Positions 6,489 to 12,580 of a stretch of 12,580 nucleotides of DNA are shown in pieces. Position 1 is the first letter of the stretch; every line of letters begins with the position of its first letter. The DNA comes from Candidatus Villigracilis proximus. Lineage in GTDB: Bacteria; Chloroflexota; Anaerolineae; Anaerolineales; Villigracilaceae. The notes under the pieces were generated by a model. That model had not been told where the DNA came from. It saw only the letters and a list, made by a program, of their open reading frames with translations, and made no database searches. Where the stretch lies: NCBI GenBank assembly GCA_016715195.1, contig JADKBB010000051.1, forward strand, positions 1 to 12,580, in the 5' to 3' direction. The position numbers were made by a program, and so were the translations under genes.

Positions 6489-8123
6489 ATGACCAATTAT
6501 ATAAAAATCTTTGACACCACGCTGCGCGATGGGGAGCAATCTCCGGGTGCGACCATGACTTCCGCTGAAAAATTGGAAGTGGCGCATAATCTTGCGCGTT
6601 TGGGCGTGGATATTATCGAAGCCGGATTTCCTGCCGCTTCGCCGGATGATCTGGAAGCCGTCAGACGAATTGCTGTTGAAGTTGGCCGACCAGCTGCCGG
6701 TACGCCTGATGCGAAGGTTCCTGTCATCGCAGGTTTGGCGCGTGCCAATAAACCTGATATTGATAAGGCGTGGGAAGCTGTCAAAGAGGCGCAAAGGCCG
6801 CGCATCCATACCTTCCTTGCAACTTCCGCCATTCATATGAAACATAAGTTAAAGATGGACCCTGAAGATGTGGTTCAACGTGTTTCTGAAATGGTGACCT
6901 ACGCAAAGACATTATGTGATGATGTTGAGTTCAGCCCTGAAGATGCGGGCCGCTCTGATCCTGAATTCTTGTATGTGGTTTTGGGTGAAGCCATCAAAGC
7001 GGGCGCGACCACATTGAATATTCCCGATACGGTGGGCTACACCACGCCCGATGAATTTTATAAATTGATCGATGGCATTATCAAGCACACGCCCGGTATG
7101 CATGATGGCATCACAGTTTCGGTGCATTGCCACGATGATCTTGGACTCGCCACTGCGAATACATTGGCGGGCATTCAAGCGGGTGCGCGTCAGGCTGAAG
7201 TGACCGTGAACGGAATTGGCGAACGCGCGGGCAATACCTCGCTCGAAGAAGTTGTGATGGCGTTGAAGACGCGTCATCCTGTTTACCAACTTGAAACAGG
7301 AATCGAAACACAGCAGCTTTCACGCATCAGCAAACTCGTCAGCAATTACACGGGCATTGTGGTGCAGCCGAATAAAGCCATCGTGGGTTCGAATGCTTTC
7401 GCACATGAAGCGGGCATTCATCAAGATGGAATGTTGAAGCACCAGACCACGTACGAAATCATGCGCCCCGAGGATGTGGGTGTGAGCCATACCAATCTTG
7501 TGTTGGGAAAACACTCCGGCCGTCACGCGCTGCGCAGCCGCCTTGCTGAAATGGGACATTCTCTGGATGACGTTGAACTCGATAAAGCGTTTGCACGATT
7601 CAAAGAATTGGCTGACCGCAAAAAGGTGATCACCGATCTTGATCTCGAAGCTTTGATCGCCGACGAATTCTATAAACCACGCGATGTGTATTTGCTCAAC
7701 GGTATGCAGGTTTCGTGCGGCACAATGGGCATGCCCACCGCCACTGTCCGTTTGCGCGGACCGGATGGGATCATTCATACTGTGGCTTCAATTGGCACCG
7801 GTCCCGTGGATGCAACCTACAAAGCGATTGATTCGATCGTCAGTGTGCCTTGCACTTTGCTGGAGTTCAATATCCATGCCATCACCGAAGGAATTGATGC
7901 CCTGGGCGAAGTCACTGTCCGTATTCAAGGTGACAATGGTTCAACTACCATGGATGCGCAAAGTGAAGTTTCGTACACCCGCGTATACGGCGGCCACGGC
8001 GCCGATACCGATATTATTGTCGCCAGCGCCAAAGCTTATATCAATGCCTTAAACAAACTCATCATCGCCCAAACTGAAGGTACTGGAAAAGCAAAAGATA
8101 ATATTGGCGTGATGTTGGGATAG
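6489..8123 (+). CDS. leuA: 2-isopropylmalate synthase
   Basis: LeuA condenses acetyl-CoA with 2-oxoisovalerate to 2-isopropylmalate, the committed step to leucine. The 544-residue protein has an N-terminal TIM barrel with FDTTLRDGEQSPG (8-20; R13, D14), metal-binding HCHDD (H213, H215) and GERAGNTSLEE (N249). A linker region with AHEAGIHQDGMLK and GKHSGRHAL follows. The C-terminal LeuA dimer/allosteric domain (roughly 390-530) includes GTGPVDATYKAID. The intact regulatory domain implies leucine feedback inhibition. ATG 6489 has AGGAG (6479-6483) five bases upstream. GEQSPG here and GTQSEG in the downstream paralogue separate isopropylmalate synthase from citramalate synthase. The stop overlaps the ribosome-binding site of the small ORF that follows. 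Confidence 0.96.
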   Translation: MTNYIKIFDTTLRDGEQSPGATMTSAEKLEVAHNLARLGVDIIEAGFPAASPDDLEAVRRIAVEVGRPAAGTPDAKVPVIAGLARANKPDIDKAWEAVKEAQRPRIHTFLATSAIHMKHKLKMDPEDVVQRVSEMVTYAKTLCDDVEFSPEDAGRSDPEFLYVVLGEAIKAGATTLNIPDTVGYTTPDEFYKLIDGIIKHTPGMHDGITVSVHCHDDLGLATANTLAGIQAGARQAEVTVNGIGERAGNTSLEEVVMALKTRHPVYQLETGIETQQLSRISKLVSNYTGIVVQPNKAIVGSNAFAHEAGIHQDGMLKHQTTYEIMRPEDVGVSHTNLVLGKHSGRHALRSRLAEMGHSLDDVELDKAFARFKELADRKKVITDLDLEALIADEFYKPRDVYLLNGMQVSCGTMGMPTATVRLRGPDGIIHTVASIGTGPVDATYKAIDSIVSVPCTLLEFNIHAITEGIDALGEVTVRIQGDNGSTTMDAQSEVSYTRVYGGHGADTDIIVASAKAYINALNKLIIAQTEGTGKAKDNIGVMLG

Positions 8124-8135
8124 AGGAAAAATAAG

Positions 8136-8294
8136 ATGAACACTCAAGATGAAAATCGAGACATTGACCACAACTCGGCATACAACCCGTTTCCCGAACC
8201 GCAAACCATCCCCGCTGGCTGGGACATGAGCGCGTTTCTTTCCACGCCCGAACCTGCTCCTGTTCAAGAAGCAGATGATTCCACTGAAAGTTAA
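8136..8294 (+). CDS. Small acidic proline-rich protein of unknown function
   Basis: This 52-codon ORF is not recognised as any family. It starts at ATG 8136 with GAGGA (8123-8127) eight bases upstream, and that ribosome-binding site overlaps the leuA stop codon, so translation is likely coupled to leuA. The product begins MNTQDENRDID. Its centre is NPFPEPQTIPAGWDMSAF (17-34) and its tail is acidic. It has 11 Asp/Glu, one Arg, no Lys or Cys, and seven Pro, and no signal peptide or membrane segment, so it is probably disordered or a short binding peptide. Codon choice resembles its neighbours. Its position between leuA and leuC suggests a role linked to leucine enzymes, such as a partner of LeuA or LeuC, but this is only context. 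A non-coding origin is less likely given the ribosome-binding site and composition. Confidence 0.6.
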   Translation: MNTQDENRDIDHNSAYNPFPEPQTIPAGWDMSAFLSTPEPAPVQEADDSTES

Positions 8295-8307
8295 ATCTCC
8301 TACGATC

Positions 8308-8351
8308 AGACTTCGGAAGTCTTGAAGATTCTAGAAAGACTTCCGAAGTCT
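8308..8351. repeat. Perfect 16-bp inverted repeat before leuC
   Basis: AGACTTCGGAAGTCTT (8308-8323) and AAGACTTCCGAAGTCT (8336-8351) are exact inverse complements with a 12-base loop. Each arm is itself nearly palindromic. There is no T run after it. It occupies most of the spacer between the small ORF and leuC and lacks the 7-base phase of the other spacer repeats, so it looks like a separate repeat family. Confidence 0.85.
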
Positions 8352-8369
8352 CGTCACCAAACCAACCTT

Positions 8370-9611
8370 ATGCCTAAAACACTCTTTGACAAAATTTGGG
8401 AATCCCACGTTGTTGCAGAACAACCTGAATCTCCCGCAATCCTTTACATTGACCTGCACCTCGTGCATGAAGTCACATCACCGCAAGCCTTCACCGGCCT
8501 GCGTCAGCGCGGATTGAAAGTCCGACGCCCCGATAAAACTTTGGCGACAATGGATCACTCGATTCCTACCACGCCGATAGAGGTTCCAATTGCTGATGCT
8601 CTTGCCGCAGCGCAGATCAAACAAATGGAAACCAACGCCGCTGAATTCGGAATCACCCTGCACGGCATGACCAGTCCGCACCGCGGCATTGTGCATGTCA
8701 TCGGTCCCGAACTCGGACGCACCCAGCCCGGCATGACCATCGTCTGCGGTGACAGTCACACTGCCACACATGGCGCGTTCGGCGCGCTCGCATTCGGCAT
8801 CGGTACTTCCGAAGTGGAGCACGTGCTCGCTTCTCAATGTTTGCTGCAACGCAAGCCAAAGACATACGAAGTCCGCGTGAACGGAAAACTTGCAAATGGC
8901 GTTTCAGCCAAGGATATTATTCTCGCACTCATCGCCAAGATCGGCGTCGGTGGGGGAACGGGTCACGTCTTTGAATTTACAGGCGAAGCCATCCGCGGAT
9001 TAACAATGGAACAGCGCATGACCATCTGCAACATGTCCATTGAAGGCGGTGCGCGCGCCGGCATGATCGCCCCCGATGAAGTAACCTTTGAATATCTCAA
9101 AGGCCGCGAGTTTGTTCCGCAAGGCGAAGCATGGGAAAAAGCCGTTGCCTACTGGAAGACCTTACCCAGTGACGAAGGTGCCGTCTACGACAAGACCATC
9201 ACGCTTGAGGCATCCGAACTTGAGCCAATGATCACCTATGGCACAAATCCCGGCATGGGCATGAAGATCACAGACCGAGTCCCCATGACTGAATCATTCA
9301 CTGAACCTTCACAAAAAGCAGCCTTCGAAAAAGCATTGAATTACATGGGCTTACAGCCCGGCCAGTCTTTGCTCGGCCAAAAAGTTGATGTGGTCTTCAT
9401 CGGCTCCTGTACCAACTCACGCATCTCCGATCTGCGTCTCGCCGCCGCAATGTTGAAGGGACAGAAGGTCTCTGAAACGACACGTGTGATGGTGGTACCC
9501 GGCTCGCAGGATGTTAAGAAACAAGCCGAACAGGAAGGCCTCGATAAAATCTTCAAAGAAGCCGGTGCTGAATGGCGCGAAGCAGGCTGTTCAGCCTTTG
9601 TATTGCGATGA
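8370..9611 (+). CDS. leuC: 3-isopropylmalate dehydratase large subunit, frame lost near C-terminus
   Basis: LeuC with LeuD isomerises 2- to 3-isopropylmalate through an aconitase-type [4Fe-4S] cluster, and also processes citramalate. The open frame gives 413 residues. MPKTLFDKIWESHVV is the usual N-terminus, followed by YIDLHLVHEVTSPQAF, CGDSHTATHGAFGALAFGIGTSEVEHV and FIGSCTNSR. Cluster ligand C347 lies in GSCTNSR and C407 in REAGCS, the same positions as in E. coli LeuC. The frame then reads AFVLR and stops, so the third ligand (C410) and the last 55-60 residues are lost. They are encoded in the other two frames up to 9768. ATG 8370 is chosen on family alignment. No Shine-Dalgarno is visible, and the in-frame TTG at 8322 lies inside the inverted repeat. 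As read, the product should be inactive; sequencing error is the simplest alternative. Confidence 0.9.
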   Translation: MPKTLFDKIWESHVVAEQPESPAILYIDLHLVHEVTSPQAFTGLRQRGLKVRRPDKTLATMDHSIPTTPIEVPIADALAAAQIKQMETNAAEFGITLHGMTSPHRGIVHVIGPELGRTQPGMTIVCGDSHTATHGAFGALAFGIGTSEVEHVLASQCLLQRKPKTYEVRVNGKLANGVSAKDIILALIAKIGVGGGTGHVFEFTGEAIRGLTMEQRMTICNMSIEGGARAGMIAPDEVTFEYLKGREFVPQGEAWEKAVAYWKTLPSDEGAVYDKTITLEASELEPMITYGTNPGMGMKITDRVPMTESFTEPSQKAAFEKALNYMGLQPGQSLLGQKVDVVFIGSCTNSRISDLRLAAAMLKGQKVSETTRVMVVPGSQDVKKQAEQEGLDKIFKEAGAEWREAGCSAFVLR

Positions 9612-9768
9612 ACGGAGACCAACTTCAGCCAGGCCAATATGCAGTCTCAACTAGCAACCGTAATTTTGAAGGTCGCCAAGGCAAAGGCGGGCGCACTTTC
9701 TAGCCAGCCCTATTGCGGCAGCATCGGCCATTAGTGGCGTAGTCACTGATCCGCGCACAATTTCTTAA
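9593..9768 (+). pseudogene. leuC: Frameshifted 3' end of leuC
   Basis: From 9593 a second frame reads SLCIAMNGDQLQPG, then STSNRNFEGRQGKGGRTF, up to a TAG at 9701-9703. From 9700 the third frame continues LASPIAAASAISGVV and ends at TAA 9766-9768. Together these are the conserved LeuC C-terminus. The first shift behaves as two extra bases at about 9591-9592, because removing them restores C407-S-L-C410 with the canonical CxxC spacing. A one-base loss would give CxxxC instead. The second shift behaves as one lost base in the T run 9697-9699. The rejoined protein would be about 465 residues, the normal LeuC length. Two nearby indels in an otherwise well-kept gene fit assembly error or very recent decay. 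Confidence 0.85.
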
Positions 9769-9834
9769 TGCAGAATGCAAAATGATGAACGCAGAATAAA
9801 AAACTCATCATTCTGAATTCATCATTCATCATTT
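9767..9834. repeat. Heptad palindromic repeat, GAA family, copy 3 (leuC-leuD)
   Basis: Four heptads (AATGCAG, AATGCAA, AATGATG, AACGCAG; 9767-9794) are followed by a 12-base centre (9795-9806) and four inverse-type heptads (ATCATTC, TGAATTC, ATCATTC, ATCATTT; 9807-9834). AATGATGAACGCAGAA (9781-9796) matches the inverse complement of 9811-9826 at 14 of 16 positions. The element starts in the TAA that ends the frameshifted leuC and runs into the GGAG of leuD (9835-9838). The four-centre-four layout and 12-base centre parallel the GAC-family copy before cimA. Confidence 0.82.
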
Positions 9835-9842
9835 GGAGTACC

Positions 9843-10424
9843 ATGGCAAATTTCACAACACTTACCTCGCGCGTCATGCCTCTGCCTGTCAACGATATTG
9901 ACACGGATCAGATCATCCCTGCGCAGTTCTTGAAAGTCACAGACAAGAACAATCTCGCCGACGCGCTTTTCTTCAACTGGCGCTATAACGATGACAAATC
10001 GATCAAGAAGGATTTCATCATTAACAAACCTGAATCAGCTGGCTGCCAGATCCTATTGGCCGGTGACAACTTCGGGTGCGGTTCGAGCCGCGAACATGCC
10101 CCGTGGGCGCTCACCAGTTACGGCTTCCGCGCCGTCATCTCCACTTCCTTCGCAGACATCTTCCGCAACAACTCTTTGAAGAATGGATTAATCCCCATCA
10201 TCGTGGATGACGCGACTCACAAGATGCTCTTTGAACTTGTGGAAGAAGCGCCTCGTGCCGAACTGACAGTTGATCTGGCGACCCAGACATTATCTTTCCC
10301 TGGAGGTTCTGCCACCTTCCCGATTGATCCCTTCAATAAAACCTGTTTGTTCAACGGCGTGGACGAACTCGGTTACATCCTCGGTTTTGAAAAAGATATC
10401 GCTGCTTTCGAACAGCGACCATAG
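9843..10424 (+). CDS. leuD: 3-isopropylmalate dehydratase small subunit
   Basis: LeuD supplies the swivelling substrate-binding domain of isopropylmalate isomerase. The 193-residue protein has the N-terminal PLPVNDIDTDQIIPAQFL (14-30) and the signature GDNFGCGSSREHA (74-86), followed by PWAL and FADIFRNNSLKNGLIPI. The length is close to the usual 195-205 of the bacterial long form. ATG 9843 follows GGAG (9835-9838) with four-base spacing. The TAG stop (10422-10424) and the final Arg-Pro come from the downstream heptad repeat, so the ancestral C-terminus may have been slightly longer. The gene is intact, in contrast to its partner leuC. Confidence 0.96.
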   Translation: MANFTTLTSRVMPLPVNDIDTDQIIPAQFLKVTDKNNLADALFFNWRYNDDKSIKKDFIINKPESAGCQILLAGDNFGCGSSREHAPWALTSYGFRAVISTSFADIFRNNSLKNGLIPIIVDDATHKMLFELVEEAPRAELTVDLATQTLSFPGGSATFPIDPFNKTCLFNGVDELGYILGFEKDIAAFEQRP

Positions 10425-10480
10425 ACAGTAGACCGCAGACGATGGAAGTTTTCATGGTCTATTGTCTGCGGTCCACGGTC
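10417..10480. repeat. Heptad palindromic repeat, GAC family, copy 3 (leuD-cimA)
   Basis: Four GAC heptads (10417, 10424, 10431, 10438), a 12-base centre (10445-10456), three GTC heptads (10457, 10464, 10471) and a closing GTC (10478). GACCGCAGAC (10431-10440) and GTCTGCGGTC (10464-10473) are exact inverse complements. Alternatively 10417-10434 pairs with 10456-10473 at 15 of 18 positions. The repeat begins inside leuD and provides its stop codon. Only 13 bases separate it from the cimA ATG. Confidence 0.87.
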
Positions 10481-10493
10481 AGATAAGATACTT

Positions 10494-12050
10494 ATGCAAA
10501 AAATCCAAATCTACGACACCACCCTGCGAGACGGCACACAGTCTGAAGGCTTCACGCTTTCAAGCAATGACAAGATCCGCATCGCGCAAAAACTTGATGA
10601 GATCGGTGTGGCTTTTATTGAAGGCGGCTGGCCCGGCTCAAACCCGAAAGATGTTGAGTTCTTCGAACGCGCCCGCGACATGCAGTGGAAGAATGCGCTC
10701 ATCGCGGCCTTCGGTTCCACTTGCCGTGTCAAAGGCGGCCCCGAAGACGATGCCAATATCAAAGCGCTGCTTGATTCCAATACGCCGGTCTGCACCATCT
10801 TCGGCAAAACATGGACTCTGCATGTCAAAGAAGTTTTGCTCACCACCAACGATGACAACCTGCGCATCATCGAGCAATCAGTGGCCTATCTCAAAGCCAA
10901 CGGCAAGCGCGTCATTTATGATGCCGAACATTTCTTCGACGGCTACAAAGCGGATTCATCCTACGCGCTCGAAACTTTGAAAGCCGCAGTCCGCGGCGGC
11001 GCAGAGACAGTCGTCCTGTGCGACACCAACGGCGGAACATTGCCCTGGGAAGTGGAGAACATTGTCCGCGAATTAAAGCCTGCGCTTGCTCATCCATTCG
11101 GAATCCACACCCATAACGACGGCGAGTGCGCCGTGGTCAATTCGTTGGTGGCGGTGCGTGAAGGCGCAATTCAAGTGCAGGGCACGATCAACGGTGTAGG
11201 GGAGCGCTGCGGAAATGCAAACCTGTGCTCGATCATTTCAGACCTCGAATTGAAAATGGATCATCAATGTCTGCCCGCCGGAAAACTTGAGCATTTATAT
11301 GACCTGTCTCATTTTGTGGCGGAAGTTGCAAACATCACCCCTGATGAACATTTGCCGTTCGTGGGTAAATCTGCTTTTGCGCATAAAGGCGGCGTACATG
11401 TGGCCGCCATGCGCCGTTCACCGCAATCGTATCAGCACATTGAGCCGGAAAAGATCGGCAACAAAATGCGCGTGGTCGTCTCTGATCTTTCAGGCCGTGG
11501 AAACTTATTAAGCAAAGCTGAAGAACACGGCGTGGAAGTGGAAGGCGAGGAAGTCGTTGGCGTGTTGAATGACATCAAGGAACTTGAGTCACGCGGATTC
11601 TCTTTCGAAGCCGCCGAAGCCTCTGTGACCATGATGTTGAAGCGTCAGGAATACGGCTACAAAGCTCCATTTGAGTTGATCGATTTTTCAGTCAACGTGG
11701 AGCATCGTCAGGGACGTGGAATTTTTGCCGAAGCGACTGTAAAGGTAATGGTGAGAGGTGAGTTGTTTCACACCGCAGCCGATGGCAATGGCCCTGTCAA
11801 TGCGATGGATAATTCTTTGCGTAAAGCGTTGGTGAGTTATTATCCGCAAGTTGCAAAGTTTCATTTATCAGATTACAAAGTCCGCATTCTGGATTCTGAC
11901 CATGGCACCGAAGCGATTACCCGCGTGTTGATCGACACACGCAATGACACAAGCCGCTGGAGCACTGTCGGCGCGAGTACGAATATCATCGAAGCCTCAT
12001 GGCGCGCACTGGCCGATTCAATGGAATATGGACTGATGGTGGCGCATTAA
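10494..12050 (+). CDS. cimA: (R)-citramalate synthase
   Basis: CimA condenses pyruvate and acetyl-CoA to citramalate, which LeuCD and LeuB convert to 2-oxobutyrate for isoleucine, bypassing threonine deaminase. The 518-residue protein has a TIM barrel starting IYDTTLRDGTQSEGF (6-20; R12, D13) and FIEGGWPGSNPKD. The metal site is GIHTHND (H205, H207), with NGVGERCGNANL following. AHKGGVHVAAM comes next, then a C-terminal LeuA-type regulatory domain with GNGPVNAMDNSLRKAL. The TQSEG and EGGWPGSNPKD patterns mark the long CimA family rather than isopropylmalate or homocitrate synthase. The start has only a weak upstream purine stretch (AGATAAG, 10481-10487), so initiation may be poor or coupled. 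The sequence does not say whether isoleucine or leucine inhibits it. Confidence 0.93.
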   Translation: MQKIQIYDTTLRDGTQSEGFTLSSNDKIRIAQKLDEIGVAFIEGGWPGSNPKDVEFFERARDMQWKNALIAAFGSTCRVKGGPEDDANIKALLDSNTPVCTIFGKTWTLHVKEVLLTTNDDNLRIIEQSVAYLKANGKRVIYDAEHFFDGYKADSSYALETLKAAVRGGAETVVLCDTNGGTLPWEVENIVRELKPALAHPFGIHTHNDGECAVVNSLVAVREGAIQVQGTINGVGERCGNANLCSIISDLELKMDHQCLPAGKLEHLYDLSHFVAEVANITPDEHLPFVGKSAFAHKGGVHVAAMRRSPQSYQHIEPEKIGNKMRVVVSDLSGRGNLLSKAEEHGVEVEGEEVVGVLNDIKELESRGFSFEAAEASVTMMLKRQEYGYKAPFELIDFSVNVEHRQGRGIFAEATVKVMVRGELFHTAADGNGPVNAMDNSLRKALVSYYPQVAKFHLSDYKVRILDSDHGTEAITRVLIDTRNDTSRWSTVGASTNIIEASWRALADSMEYGLMVAH

Positions 12051-12056
12051 AATTCT

Positions 12057-12115
12057 GACGATGGACGACAGACCATTGACCATCCAGTATGGTCCATCGT
12101 CCGCTGTCCATCGTC
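12057..12115. repeat. Heptad palindromic repeat, GAC family, copy 4 (cimA-leuB)
   Basis: Eight heptads plus GTC: four begin with GAC (12057, 12064, 12071, 12078), one is a linker (12085-12091), and three begin with GTC (12092, 12099, 12106), with a closing GTC at 12113. The 28-base arms 12056-12083 and 12089-12116 agree as inverse complements at 23 of 28 positions around a five-base loop. Its length (59) and layout are identical to copy 1 before ilvD. It starts six bases after the cimA stop. Confidence 0.9.
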
Positions 12116-12134
12116 AAACAACAAGGAATTATTT

Positions 12135-12580
12135 ATGAAAGCAAAAATCACCCTCCTCCCTGGCGACGGCATCGGACCTGAAGTGGTCGGCGAAGCCGTG
12201 CGCGTGCTGGATCACATTGCCAGTAAATACAAACATACATTTGAATATAAAGAACGCTTGATGGGCGGATGTTCCATAGATAAATATGGCTCATCACTCA
12301 CCGATGAAACCCTCGCCGATTGTCAGTCGGCTGATGCGGTTTTGCTGGGTGCGGTGGGCGGACCCAAATGGGATGACCCCGCCGCCAAAGACCGCCCCGA
12401 GCGCGGACTGCTCGCTTTGCGCAAAGGTCTCGGCGTGTTTGCGAATCTGCGCCCGGTCAAAGTCCACCCGGCGTTGATGGAATGGTCACCGCTCAAGCCT
12501 GAAAAATTACAAGGCGTGGATATTCTCGTGGTGCGAGAACTCACCGGCGGCTTATATTTCGGCTGGCCCAAGGGACGTGA
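12135..12580 (+). CDS. leuB: 3-isopropylmalate dehydrogenase (partial, cut by window end)
   Basis: LeuB oxidatively decarboxylates 3-isopropylmalate, and the methylmalate made by CimA plus LeuCD, with NAD+. Only the first 148 codons are present and the frame is open to the window end. The N-terminus MKAKITLLPGDGIGPEV is typical. It is followed by GAVGGPKW (72-79), the substrate-recognition region ERGLLALRKGLGVFANLRPVK (89-109) and RELTGGLYFG (134-143). The Leu-rich stretch before NLRP distinguishes it from isocitrate dehydrogenase. ATG 12135 has AAGGA (12123-12127) upstream. It completes the set of enzymes needed downstream of both LeuA and CimA. Confidence 0.95.
   Translation, partial: MKAKITLLPGDGIGPEVVGEAVRVLDHIASKYKHTFEYKERLMGGCSIDKYGSSLTDETLADCQSADAVLLGAVGGPKWDDPAAKDRPERGLLALRKGLGVFANLRPVKVHPALMEWSPLKPEKLQGVDILVVRELTGGLYFGWPKGR

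Noticed and set aside
8322..8369. TTG at 8322 as the start of leuC
   Set aside because: It lies inside the perfect inverted repeat. The added residues have no family match, and MPKTLFDKIW at 8370 is the usual LeuC N-terminus.
9588..9703. Programmed ribosomal frameshifting as the explanation of the leuC break
   Set aside because: Two separate shifts would be needed. Neither site has a convincing slippery heptamer, and LeuC is not known to use recoding. Kept only as a remote alternative.
1168..12115. Heptad repeats as CRISPR-like arrays
   Set aside because: The units are 7 bases, arranged as inverse halves and scattered one per spacer, with no constant repeats flanking unique spacers and no cas genes.

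Overview
This window is a bacterial branched-chain amino acid operon in which every gene points the same way (+ strand). The order is ilvD-ilvB-ilvN-ilvC-leuA-(small unknown ORF)-leuC-leuD-cimA-leuB, with leuB cut by the window end. A separate aminoglycoside-phosphotransferase-like gene lies upstream. Gene order, moderate GC, E. coli-like promoter and ribosome-binding signals, and the style of the intergenic repeats suggest a Chloroflexota (Anaerolineae-like) genome. That assignment is an inference from the sequence alone and is tentative.

Layout: 33-866 is an APH(6)/hydroxyurea-type kinase. The stretch 867-1244 is the control region of the operon. It holds two similar small dyads, a sigma70-like promoter, a 34-codon leader peptide very rich in Leu/Ile/Val codons, and an intrinsic terminator whose left arm can instead pair with the end of the leader ORF. 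This is a textbook ribosome-mediated attenuator. From 1245 to 6418 come the shared Ile/Val/Leu enzymes: dihydroxyacid dehydratase, both acetolactate synthase subunits, and a ketol-acid reductoisomerase that looks like the fungal mitochondrial type. From 6489 to the end come the leucine enzymes plus citramalate synthase. CimA with LeuCD and LeuB would make 2-oxobutyrate from pyruvate and acetyl-CoA, so isoleucine could be made without threonine deaminase. No ilvE or ilvA is visible.

Two things stand out beyond the enzymes. First, seven of the spacers in the operon contain imperfect palindromic repeats built on a strict 7-base period. In the fullest copies four heptads are followed by three or four inverse-complement heptads. 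There are three sequence families (GACNNNN, GAANNNN, NNNGTAA). Several copies start exactly at the stop codon of the upstream gene and two supply that stop codon. An eighth spacer, before leuC, has a different perfect 16-bp inverted repeat.

Second, leuC is broken as read. The frame is lost within the [4Fe-4S] cysteine motif and again about 110 bases later, although the remaining C-terminus is still recognisable in the other two frames and ends at the expected length. Whether this is sequencing error or real decay cannot be told from the sequence. A 52-codon acidic, proline-rich ORF between leuA and leuC has a good ribosome-binding site and no recognised family.
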